A stretch of DNA of 16,733 nucleotides from assembly GCA_030037185.1 (NCBI GenBank), contig JASHRR010001307.1, positions 1 through 16,733 of the forward strand, read 5' to 3'. The position numbers and the translations under genes are program-made. Under the pieces are notes generated by a model. That model saw only the letters and a program-made list of their open reading frames with translations. It did no database searches and was not told the DNA's origin. Shown one piece after another: positions 1-8,403 of this stretch (its first letter is position 1; every line of letters begins with the position of its first letter). The stretch is from Xanthobacteraceae bacterium. GTDB taxonomy: Bacteria > Pseudomonadota > Alphaproteobacteria > Rhizobiales > Xanthobacteraceae.

Positions 1-2
1 TC

Positions 3-104
3 CACCGCCGCGCCCATCTTCCCATCGTCCTCGCATCCGGTCTCTTCAATAAGCCAGTGAAAGTGCCGTGGTGGGAGGACCGGTCTCTCCGCTTTATTCA
101 GTAG
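3..104 (+). CDS. Possible C-terminal end of a gene cut by the window edge
   Basis: A plus-strand frame open from the left edge gives 33 residues before a TAG stop. It contains LPIVLASGLFNKP, which loosely resembles the beta-4/beta-5 part of a receiver domain (hydrophobic strand, SG, then KP). The tail WWEDRSLRFIQ is not typical of that domain. Nothing upstream is available, so the family cannot be named. It may be a spurious frame. Confidence 0.25.
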   Translation, partial: HRRAHLPIVLASGLFNKPVKVPWWEDRSLRFIQ

Positions 105-568
105 CCGCGCCGCGCGATTCAGCGGCGCCGTGCGGATTTTATCCCATTTGTCTCGCAGTCGACACAGCGTGAGGCCAATTCCGTTCCATGGAAATCGAGG
201 CTTGCACAGATAGCCTATTTGCACGCCAGGCGACGTTTTTGTATGCCCGGACACGATGGAACGCCTATAGGTGCTCTCGACGAGCTCCTCAAAGTGGAGT
301 TTGCTCCGCTACAGACCGAGACCATGCCTCTGGCAACAAAATCCCAATTAGCGGATCATTGGCTCCCGATTGGCCGAAGCGAATGCTGCCAGTCGTCCGT
401 GATTCGCGGACCGACCGTCGTTAGGTCAGACATTCGACAGGGCCTACTAGACCTCCGTGTCTCACGGGTCCGCGATCCGCTGCCTTTCGCGCACTCTCGC
501 GTTCCATCAACTGCCTTGATGGTAAGAGATTGACGCCGTCCAACATGAGCGCTCGGCGATGCGCGCGC
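105..568. other. Intergenic stretch with no recognisable gene
   Basis: Short open frames exist here on the plus strand (from 188 and 219). Their translations are rich in Arg, Ser and Cys, match no family I know, and lack a convincing ribosome binding site. I see no tRNA, repeat or clear terminator. The region lies downstream of the broken minus-strand regulator, so it would hold that gene's terminator, but I could not identify one. Confidence 0.5.
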
Positions 569-3500
569 CTAGTCTTCAAGCAGACTGCTCCGGCTCGCAC
601 GCGACGAGCGCCGGCTCACAGGTCGATACATCGGACCGCGTGGTTCTGTGCCCAGTTCGGCCAGGAGGCGCGCCGCGATCTTCAAGTCAGCGGTCTCGAA
701 TCCTTCGGTAAAGCGTTGATAGACGCCAGCGATTAGGTTCCGGGCGCGGTCGGCGTGCCCCTGACGTGCCCACAAACGCGCGAGCTGAGTTGCCGCCCGC
801 AATTCCCAACCCAAAGCCGATTGCTGGCGTGACCATTCTAGCGAGGCAACCAGCGACGCCTCCGCAGTCGCCACGTCGGGTTGCGGCCCAACCAACAAAA
901 TATCAGCGCGAGCGCGCAACAGATCCGGCATGTCGAACTTCCCGTCGCCCTCTTGCGCCAACGCCAAGGCTTCGGCAATCATAGCCTTCGCGTCATCGAA
1001 TGCCCCGCAGCGCACCGACCCCTCTGCCAGCGCGCGACGCCAGCTCGATGCGAGAATGTTGTATCGCTCCGATTGAACCGTTGCCAGCGCGCCGCGCAGG
1101 ACCTGAACGCCAGCAACAGTCTCGCCTCGTGCGATGAGGATCTCTCCCTTCAGCGCGAGGCCGTGGTCACGGAAGGGTCCAAGAGAGTGTTTGTTGGCAC
1201 GCACGATCGCCCGCTCGACGCACTTCCACGCTTCATCGATCTCGCCGGTCCAGATAAAGACCGGGATGGTAGAGACGAGCGAAAGGCACACCATGACCGG
1301 ACGGTCGCGCCTCTCCGCCGCATCGATGGCCTGATTGGCGAATACGAGAGCACGTTCGGGTCGGCCGCGTAGCCATAGCGCCCGTGCCAGAGCGATAAGC
1401 GCGCGCACATCATGGTCGTAGCCGAAAACGTCAACGTAACCGTGAGTAGACGCGGCCGATAGCTCGAGCCCGCGTTCGCAATGTTCCTGAGCCGCCGCTT
1501 GGTTCCCAAGCATATGATGCGTTACCCCGAACAACCATTCGGCGATTGCGATTCCGGGCAACTCACCGATCGCTCGCGCAACCGAAGCGGTGCGCTGGGC
1601 GATCGCAAGCGCGCCAGAGTGATCGCCGATCCGATTCAAGAAGACGTGAAGCCAAGTGAGCAGGCGTAGTAGACGTTGGTGATCGCCAAGGCTTTCCGCA
1701 AGAGCAAGGCCTTGCTCGAGCGCAATCCTTACCTCGTCGCTGTTGCCACGAGTGTGTATTGAGGACATGGCAAGTGCCGATCGCAGCGCCAATTCACGCA
1801 GCGTCCCGCGATCCTCCTGCGGCAATGCCGCGGCGGCGCGCTCACACCAGCGCTGACATTCAGAGAGCAGTGACAGTGCTAAGAAAACCGGCGTGGCCAC
1901 CGCAGCCAGTCTCACGCCACTTGCAGGACTGCCGTTGAGGCCGAAGCACCACTGCAATGCCGCACGAACATTGTCGAGATGAGCTAGGGGGAGCGCTCTC
2001 TGCGCCGAATCGTTCTCAATGTTTTCCAGCACTCCTAGATAATATTCGGCATGCCGTCTGGAACACTCTTCCAGTTCGCCGCCTTCGGTCAGGCCGGAGA
2101 GGGCGTAAGCCCGCGTCGTCTCAAGCAGCCGGAAATAGCCACCAGCCACGGCGAGGTCTGATGTAAGCAGCGATTTCGCGACGAGGTTCTGAACACCGTC
2201 TGCAATTTCCGCTTCCGATACCTCCTCTCGATTGGCCACTGCGTTGATCGCCGCGAGTGAGAAACTGCCGGAGAATATCGCCAATCGTTGAAGCAAATGG
2301 CGCTCGAAATCGGGTAAAAGCCGGTAACTCCAATCGAGTGTTGCACGGAGCGTCTGATGACGTGAAAGTGCGGTGCGGCGGCTACCTGTCAATACGGCAA
2401 AGCGATCGCGCAATCCGGCCGCCACCTCCTCGACCCCGAGCGTTGCAGCTCGAGCTGCCGCGAACTCGATGGCAAGTGGTATGCCGTCGAGTCGCCGACA
2501 TATCTCAGCAATCGTTGGCAGAATCTCGTGACACGAAGAAAAGTCCGAACCGAGCTCTTTAGCTCTCGTGATGAAAAGCTCCGGCGCACTGCGGCCCAGA
2601 ATTTGGTTGGCCTCCATGTGCGCCAACGCAGGTACGTCAATTGGCGGTACGCGATAGGTGAACTCTCCCTGGATGCGGAAAATCTCGCGGCTCGTGGCCA
2701 GTATTGTGATACGAGGACATAGGCGCAGGCACTTCTCGGCCAGTGTCGCGGCTGCCGCGATGACGTGTTCGCAATTGTCAAGAACCAGCAGAAGCTTTTT
2801 CCCGGCGATGGCCCTGGCGACCGCTTCGGCTGACATAACGCTGGATTGAAGCTTCAGTCCAAGCACCCCGGCAACGGCGGAAGGCACCAGATCAGGAGCT
2901 GACACCGACGCGAGCTCGACCAGCCATGCACCGTCGGCAAACTGTTTTGGACACGGCGAGCGACCTCCAAGGCGACGGTGGTTTTTCCAATGCCGCCGGG
3001 CCCGGTCAGCGTCACAACGCGATAGGCTGAAACGAGATCGCACAACCTCTGCACAGACTCTGTCCGGCCTACGAGCCGAATTACGGTCGCAGGGATGTTG
3101 GTTCCCGGAGGTTCTTCAGCAACGCTCACCTGCTGGCTGCCCTCTGGAGGCTCCATCGAGCCTGGATGCCGGAGTGTCCATTCACCGAGCAACCGGTAGC
3201 CACGGCGCGATTCGGTCTTCAGCAAATTCCGATACGCGCCTTGCGAATTGCCGCTGCATGGACGTGAAGCGTGCTTTCCATAACAATAGCGCCGGGCCAG
3301 ACGCGATTCATCAACTCGTCTTTGGTGACAAGCTTCCCGGCCGACCGGGCTAAGACTTCGAGGATCTCGAAGGCGCGCGCGCCAATGGGTACAGCAGAAC
3401 CAAGAACCCGGAGCTCGCGGCAAGCAAGATCGATCTCGCACTCGCCCGACGCGTAAACAGCGCGAGCGCCCTCAACTTGTTGTTGTATCGTATTATTCAC
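569..3500 (-). pseudogene. Winged-helix / NTPase / TPR transcriptional regulator, broken by two frameshifts
   Basis: The pieces lie in three frames. From a GTG at 3500 (AAGG five bases upstream) comes an OmpR/CadC-type winged helix with FEILEVLARSAGKLVTKDEL and TLHVHAAAIRKA. The reading then moves to the frame of LLKTESRRGYRLLG, the wing, and the Walker A segment GPGGIGKTTVALEVARR. It moves again to the frame of FADGAWLVELAS, the Walker B-like KKLLLVLDNCEHV, the sensor-like LATSRE, and a long helical TPR-type C-terminus ending at 569. Proteins of this build are STAND-like signal-responsive activators in which NTP binding gates DNA binding. The first shift is near 3234-3242 and fits loss of about 7 nt (expected ...KALGAYRNLLK...). 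The second is at the T4 run 2945-2948, where one extra base restores VQKQFADGAW. Restored length would be about 977 aa. It sits divergent to the dehalogenase cluster and is its natural candidate regulator. Sequencing error could explain the second lesion, less easily the first. Confidence 0.85.
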
Positions 3501-3628
3501 TAGAGCCTTGCGCGATAAAACCTTGGGGCGCAGCCGATCTGGCTGATGTACCTAGGCCGAGCGTTAGAAGTTGGGCATTCGTCTCATGCAGTCAACCCTG
3601 CGTCCCGCCCCGAAAGGCGGCGGATCGC

Positions 3629-3655
3629 GGAACCTTGAGATCAGCGAGAGGTTCC
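3629..3655. promoter_or_regulatory. Inverted repeat in the divergent intergenic region, possible operator
   Basis: GGAACCT at 3629-3635 and AGGTTCC at 3649-3655 form a perfect 7-bp inverted repeat with a 13-nt spacer. It ends about 100 bp before the haloalkane dehalogenase start and lies between that gene and the divergent winged-helix regulator at 3500. Such spacing fits a dimer binding site across two helical turns. This role is inferred; no -35/-10 pair could be assigned confidently. A second small dyad (CCGCC/GGCGG) lies at 3605-3620. Confidence 0.35.
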
Positions 3656-3756
3656 TCTTTAGGACTTTTTAGAAAATGCCCCAGGAATTCCAACCACTCC
3701 CGGCCCAAGTTCTCCCCACGACCTGACTGACACCGGTTCCTACGGAGGAAACCAAC

Positions 3757-4644
3757 ATGATCTCTGCTGCATTTCCGTACGAAAAGCAGCGACGCCGCGT
3801 CCACGGCCGTGAGATGGCCTACGTGGAGGTGGGAGCAGGCGACCCCATCGTGTTGCTGCACGGCAATCCCACCTCGTCGTATCTCTGGCGCAACGTGTTG
3901 CCGCACTTGCAGCCGCTTGGCCGCTGCATCACCCCCGACCTGATCGGCATGGGCGACTCCGACAAACTGCCTGACAGTGGTCCCCACTCGTACCGTTTCG
4001 TCGAGCACCGCCGCTACCTCGACGCCCTGCTCGAGGCCCTAAATGTACGCGAGCGGGTCACCTTCGTGATCCATGATTGGGGATCTGCGCTGGGCTTTCA
4101 CTGGGCCAACCGGCACCGCGAGGCAGTTAAGGGCCTCGCATTCGGGGAGGCGATTGTGAGGCCGCAGGGCTGGGACCACTGGGACAAGATCAATATGCGC
4201 TGGGCCTTGGAGGGGCTCCGTTCCGAAAAAGGCGAGAACATGGTCCTGCGGGATAACTTCTTTATCGAGACGATCCTCCCGGGGGCGATCTTGCGGACCC
4301 TCTCAGCCGAGGAGATGGCACAGTATCGGCGCCCATTTGCCGAGCCCGGCGAAGGGCGCCGTCCCACGCTGACTTGGCCCCGGCAGATCCCTGTCGATGG
4401 CGATCCCGCCGATGTGACCGAGATCGTCGCCGCCTCCGCGGATTGGCTGTCGAAAAGCGATGTTCCTAAGCTGTTTTTCAACGTTCAGCCTGGTGCGATC
4501 CTCGCCAACGAGCAGGAACTCGCCTTTATCCGCAGCTTTCCGGCTTTGACCGAGGTGAAGGTCGCCGGGCGCCATTATTTCCAGGAAGATTCGCCGGACG
4601 AAGTTGGAAAGGCCATCGCCGGCTGGATGCTGGCGTTGAGTTGA
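3757..4644 (+). CDS. dhaA: Haloalkane dehalogenase, subfamily II (DhaA/LinB type)
   Basis: It hydrolyses carbon-halogen bonds of haloalkanes to alcohol plus halide in the cytoplasm. The 295-aa product has the usual class II length and no signal peptide. The full catalytic set is visible: the halide-binding Asn37 in HGNP, the nucleophile Asp107 with halide-binding Trp108 in VIHDWGSALGFHWA, the acid Glu131 in FGEAIVRP, and the base His273 in AGRHYFQEDSPDEVG. These fall within one residue of the known LinB positions (N38, D108, W109, E132, H272). The cap follows Glu131 (GWDHWDKINMRW). The start is supported by GGAGG at 3744-3748, eight bases before the ATG. It is first in a plus-strand run of dehalogenase-like genes and divergent to a regulator. 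Assignment to the class is firm. The natural substrate cannot be read from the sequence. Confidence 0.93.
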   Translation: MISAAFPYEKQRRRVHGREMAYVEVGAGDPIVLLHGNPTSSYLWRNVLPHLQPLGRCITPDLIGMGDSDKLPDSGPHSYRFVEHRRYLDALLEALNVRERVTFVIHDWGSALGFHWANRHREAVKGLAFGEAIVRPQGWDHWDKINMRWALEGLRSEKGENMVLRDNFFIETILPGAILRTLSAEEMAQYRRPFAEPGEGRRPTLTWPRQIPVDGDPADVTEIVAASADWLSKSDVPKLFFNVQPGAILANEQELAFIRSFPALTEVKVAGRHYFQEDSPDEVGKAIAGWMLALS

Positions 4645-4730
4645 GCGCGACGGCACACATCTTACGGTGGCGGGGGGTCTGGACCTTTGTTGTCGAATAT
4701 CTCCGCACGTTCATGAATGAGTATCGAGCT

Positions 4731-5425
4731 ATGTCCAAACTTCCCCTGATTGTCTTCGACGTCAACGAGACGCTGCTTGATCTCGAGACAATGGCGCCGA
4801 CCTTCGAGCGCATCGTCATGACAAGGCCGCTATGCGGCTTTGGTTCTCGAACTTCATTTTGTACTCCGCAGCCCTCACCGTGGCGGGCGAATATGTGCTG
4901 TTCACGGATATCGGTGCAGCCGTGATGAAGATGCTGGCAGATACGCGCGGCATCAAAATCAAGGACACCGACAAGAGGGAGCTTGCCGAAAGATTCTCCA
5001 CAATGCCGCCGCACTCGGAAGTTCCTGCGGCACTCAGTAAGCTGCGCCGGGCCGGCTTCCGCCTATTTACCCTCACCGGCAATCTGCTCGAGATCCAAAG
5101 CCGCCAGCTCGAGCACGGCGGCATCCTCGACCTGTTCGAGCGCCGCTTCAGCGCAGATGGGGTGAAGCGGCCTAAGCCGGCACCCGACGCACATGTCGAG
5201 GGGAAGCTGCAGGTCCAATCATCGCAGCTTTGCATTGTCGCTTGCCACACCTGGGACACACTCGGCGCGGTCGCGGTCGGCTGGGAGGCCGCGCTCATTC
5301 GGCGAGCAGGCAACGCTCTGCTTGGGGTCGGACCGCAGCCGCAATTTGTGGGTGACGACCTCTACGACATCGCCAATCAGCTCATCACCCGAACACACAG
5401 CGGGTTAGTCGTCGTCACCGAATAA
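4731..5425 (+). pseudogene. Type II haloacid dehalogenase (HAD superfamily) with a one-base frameshift
   Basis: The intact family (L-2-haloacid dehalogenase, HAD class IA) converts 2-haloacids to 2-hydroxyacids. The ATG at 4731 opens MSKLPLIVFDVNETLLDLE, with the nucleophile Asp in FDVNET, and runs to FERIV. Homology then jumps frame to DKAAMRLWFSNFILYSAALT. Adding one base between 4817 and 4818 (for example GTC GAT GAC) restores FERIVDDKAAMRLW and a product of about 231 aa, the normal length. Later motifs are present: LTGNLLEIQSRQLEHGG (Thr motif), KRPKPAP (Lys motif, with two residues apparently missing just after) and ACHTWDTLGA (acidic motif). An in-frame start at 4713 is also possible; neither has a strong ribosome binding site. 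It lies 86 bp after the haloalkane dehalogenase and 20 bp before the next gene, consistent with one operon. The indel is not in a long homopolymer, but error cannot be excluded. Confidence 0.88.
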
Positions 5426-5445
5426 TATATGAAAGGACCAGGAAG

Positions 5446-6141
5446 ATGTCGATCAAGGACGATCTCACCATCGTATTCGCGCACGGGGCGTGGGCCGACG
5501 GTTTGAGCTGGGCGAAGGTCATTAACGGCCTTCGCGCCCACGGGCTTACCTCGATTTCGGCGGCGCTTCCGCTGACCACTCGCCCCGACGATCTCGACGC
5601 CATCAATCGCGCAGTCGAGCGTGCGCCGGGCGATGTGGTCGTGGTCGGTCATGCCTATGCAGGCGCTGTGGTCGGCGGCGCGAGTTCGGACAAGGTCAAG
5701 GCTCTTGTCTACATCACTGCCCTGGCCCCCGATGCAGGCGAGACGGTCGCCGACGTTTTCTATCGCTCCAAGCCGCACCCCAAAGCGCCGAAGCTCGCAC
5801 CCGACGCCCATGGGCTGATCTATCTCCCTGATGAGGCGTTCGCCGACGCCTTCGCGCCCAACGCCACCGCCGACGAACAGGCTGTACTCCGGGCGGTTCA
5901 ACGGCCGATCTCACCAGCCTGTATCACCGTGAAGGTTGAGCGGCCCCGCTGGAAGGACGTACCGACCTGGTTTCTGCTGGCGGAACAGGATCGCATGATC
6001 CTCGCTGAGACTCAGCGGTTCATGGCGGACCGGATGAAGGCGACGGTACGCTCGCATCCGGTCGATCACGCGCCGAGCGTGACCGCGCCGGGCCCGGTCG
6101 TCGACATCATCATGGAAGCCGTTCGAGCCGTTCGCGGCTGA
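5446..6141 (+). CDS. Alpha/beta-hydrolase fold protein with Ala at the nucleophile position
   Basis: A compact 231-aa alpha/beta hydrolase related to the small esterase / hydroxynitrile-lyase-like group. The oxyanion-hole segment FAHGAWADGLSW is at residues 11-22. The nucleophile elbow reads VVVVGHAYAGAVV, so the usual Ser is Ala70. The acid Asp182 (LLAEQDRMI) and base His208 (VDHAPSVTAP) remain where the fold expects them. No signal peptide is seen. AAAGGA about eight bases before the ATG supports the start. It begins 20 bp after the haloacid dehalogenase and ends 55 bp before the next hydrolase, suggesting cotranscription. Without Ser it should not act as a classical serine esterase. It may be a lyase-like or binding member, or use another mechanism. 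From memory, close homologues also carry GHAYAG, so this may be a subfamily trait. Function is unknown. Confidence 0.85.
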   Translation: MSIKDDLTIVFAHGAWADGLSWAKVINGLRAHGLTSISAALPLTTRPDDLDAINRAVERAPGDVVVVGHAYAGAVVGGASSDKVKALVYITALAPDAGETVADVFYRSKPHPKAPKLAPDAHGLIYLPDEAFADAFAPNATADEQAVLRAVQRPISPACITVKVERPRWKDVPTWFLLAEQDRMILAETQRFMADRMKATVRSHPVDHAPSVTAPGPVVDIIMEAVRAVRG

Positions 6142-6196
6142 ACCGGGAACGATCGGCGCCATTGCGCCTGATCCCTGAACGTCGGAGGAGGACGTT

Positions 6197-7063
6197 ATGA
6201 GCGCCATCAAGTACCGCACGGCAAATGTCGATGGATTCCGGGTGTTCTATCGTGAAGCTGGGGAGTCCAATGCGCACTCGCTTCTTTTGCTTCACGGCTT
6301 TCCGACCGCGAGCCATATGTTCCGCGATCTGATCCCGCTTCTCTCCGATCACTACCACATCATTGCGCCCGATCTGCCCGGCTTTGGTCAGACTGATATG
6401 CCGTCGCGCACAGAGTTCAGTTATTCTTTCGAGCGCATTGCGGACGTGATAGAAGGGTTCACGGAAACCATTGGCCTTAGCCGATTTGCGATCTACGTTT
6501 TCGACTACGGTGCCCCGACCGGTTTCCGCATTGCGCTGAAGCAACCGGATCGCATCACGGCGATCATCTCTCAAAATGGCAACGCCTACGAGGAGGGCCT
6601 GAGCCAAGGGTGGGATCCCATCCGGGCCTATTGGCAAGTGCCGTCGGTGGCCAATCGCGAAGCTCTGCGCACGTTCCTGAAGCCGGAGACGACACATTGG
6701 CAGTACACGCATGGTGTCCCCGACCCGACGTTGGTCTCACCGGACGGGCAGTCCCTCGACAATTTCTATCTGGCGCGGCCGGGCGCTGACGAAGTGCAAC
6801 TCGATCTGTTGGGCGACTACAAGAGCAATGTCATGCTTTACCCGGCCTTTCAGAATTACTTCCGAACAAGGAAGCCGCCGCTCCTCGCAATCTGGGGCAA
6901 GAACGATCCGTTTTTCCTGCCGCCGGGTGCCGAGGCGTTCAAGCGCGACAACCCGACCGCGATCGTGCGCTTCCTTGATACCGGCCACTTCGCGCTTGAG
7001 ACCCACGCGGAAGAGATCGCAGCGGCGATTTGCGAGTTTCTCTCTGGTTGGATCGAGAGCTGA
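6197..7063 (+). CDS. Alpha/beta hydrolase with Asp nucleophile, haloalkane-dehalogenase/epoxide-hydrolase-like
   Basis: A 288-aa cytoplasmic alpha/beta hydrolase. LLLLHGFPTASHMF holds the oxyanion hole. YVFDYGAPTGFR places Asp103 as nucleophile. WGKNDPFFLP gives the acid Asp237, after strand beta-7 as in class I/III haloalkane dehalogenases. DTGHFALETH gives the base His264. It differs from true haloalkane dehalogenases because the HGNP Asn is Phe35 and the residue after the nucleophile is Tyr104, not Trp, so the usual halide-binding pair is missing. An Asp nucleophile still implies a covalent ester intermediate and dehalogenase or epoxide-hydrolase-type chemistry. The ribosome binding site is strong: GGAGGAGG at 6184-6191, five bases before the ATG. 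It is the last intact gene of the plus-strand cluster. Calling it a dehalogenase would go beyond the sequence evidence. Confidence 0.85.
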   Translation: MSAIKYRTANVDGFRVFYREAGESNAHSLLLLHGFPTASHMFRDLIPLLSDHYHIIAPDLPGFGQTDMPSRTEFSYSFERIADVIEGFTETIGLSRFAIYVFDYGAPTGFRIALKQPDRITAIISQNGNAYEEGLSQGWDPIRAYWQVPSVANREALRTFLKPETTHWQYTHGVPDPTLVSPDGQSLDNFYLARPGADEVQLDLLGDYKSNVMLYPAFQNYFRTRKPPLLAIWGKNDPFFLPPGAEAFKRDNPTAIVRFLDTGHFALETHAEEIAAAICEFLSGWIES

Positions 7064-7415
7064 TCCGGTCGGCGACAATGCCACGCAGGAGCAAGGTGGT
7101 GGTAATCCAGCTGCGCTATCCCTACCGCCTGGGGAGTAGCTCGTGACAAGCCGCCCATTCACGCTGCTGTATCTCAAGGGGCCTAGGCAGCAAGCGGTCG
7201 ATTCTGATGGGCCATCATGGTCAGCTAATCTAACGACCGGCGGCTGTGTTGAAGAGACCTATCTCTCGCCTATCTCGAGCGGGCTTGCGCGGATGCCGAT
7301 TCGGGCGCGGACTTTCGGTGAGGGTTGTCGCCAGCCCAATCGATTGAGATGACGATTGAAAACCGTGCTCGCTATCACAGGCGTGTACGGCACGACGGAT
7401 TTCTGCGAACGTAAC
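7064..7415. other. Gap between hydrolase genes, no recognisable gene
   Basis: About 350 bp separate the Asp-nucleophile hydrolase from the Tat-signal remnant of the next gene, far more than the short gaps inside the preceding operon. Short frames exist on both strands but match nothing I know. One plus-strand frame ending near 7312 (reading YLERACADADSGADF, then stop) has a protein-like look and could be a gene scrap. The promoter of the downstream gene, if any, would lie here. I see no clear terminator hairpin. Confidence 0.4.
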
Positions 7416-8403
7416 GTGGAGCGTCGAACCATTCTTGGAGGTATTGGAGCCGCCGGCGCCGGGGTTTTGATGCCCACTCTTATGGGATAATCAGCAAAGG
7501 CGAAAATGATGTCACAACATGAAGCACAAGCGCAAGTCGCATGGTTTGAGATGTCGACGATCGAAGTCGCAGGCAACAAAGTTGCCTTTCGACGTTATGG
7601 CAAAGGCCCAGCTATCCTTATGGTGCATGGCTTTCCGCGAACCAGTCTAATGTGGCGCTACCTGGCTCCGAAATCTTCTCAAGATCACACGGTCATTTGT
7701 GTAGACCTGCGAGCCTATGGCCAAAGCGGCACACCTGCCTCGGCTGATGATCATTTCCCATACTCGAAACGAGCGATGGCAACAGAGCTTGTTGGTCTCA
7801 TGGAAAAACTGGGTTTCTCGAAATTCGCGCTCGTGGGACATGATCGAGGCGGGCGCGTCTCCTACCGGCTGACACTGGATCATGCGGAGAAGGTAGAACG
7901 CTTGGCTGTTTTTGACGTGATCCCAATTCTTGAAGCGTGGAGCCGTTGCGACGCGCGTTTTGCGCAAACCTATTGGCCCTGGATATTGCTCTCTCAAAGG
8001 AATCCCTTGCCGGAGAGTTATCTGCTTGGCGCGCCGAAAGCTGCCTTTGAAAATCCATTTGGGCACGGTTCTTTTGGCGCGAACATCCTGGAGCAGTATG
8101 TCGCCAACTACCGGGACCCAGTTCGTGTCCACGGTATCTGCGAAGAGTATCGGGCTGCCGCGACGATTAGAGCATGATAGCGCCGATAAGAAAGCGAACA
8201 AGCTGATACAATGCCCCATGTTGCATTTGTGGGCGGAAGGCGGGCCCTTGGACACTTTCTATGCCGAAGAGGGTGGCCCACTTGGAATTTGGCGCATCTG
8301 GGCGCCGAAGGCCCAGGGTCATTCGATGAAAGGCGGTCACTTCTTCCCAGAGGAAAACCCGGACGACACCGCCAGTGCTCTGATGGGCTTTCTTGGCGCA
8401 TAG
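7416..8403 (+). pseudogene. Fluoroacetate/haloacetate-dehalogenase-like hydrolase, with stop in the Tat signal and a frameshift
   Basis: From a GTG at 7416 the frame reads ERRTILGGIGAAGAGVLMPTLMG, a twin-arginine signal. It stops at TAA 7488-7490 and continues in the same frame as SAKAK and the hydrolase. The stop thus sits where a Tat signal peptide joined the mature enzyme. An ATG at 7506 with AAAGG five bases upstream could restart translation without the signal. Counting from 7506, VHGFPRTSLMW and GHDRGGR give Asp113, Arg114 and Arg117, and FDVIP gives Asp137. All are offset by three from D110, R111, R114 and D134 of fluoroacetate dehalogenase. The fluoride-pocket motif YWHW reads YWPW (Pro158, Trp159). 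Near 8164-8170 the frame breaks: EEYRAAATI ends at TGA 8175-8177, while EHDSADKKANKLIQ through KGGHFFPEENPDD (catalytic His) continues in another frame. Restoring it needs two bases (mod 3). The product as sequenced lacks the catalytic His and is probably inactive. Confidence 0.85.

Noticed and set aside
188..533. Two overlapping plus-strand frames near the left end
   Set aside because: Neither has a ribosome binding site or a family-like translation, and each undermines the other.
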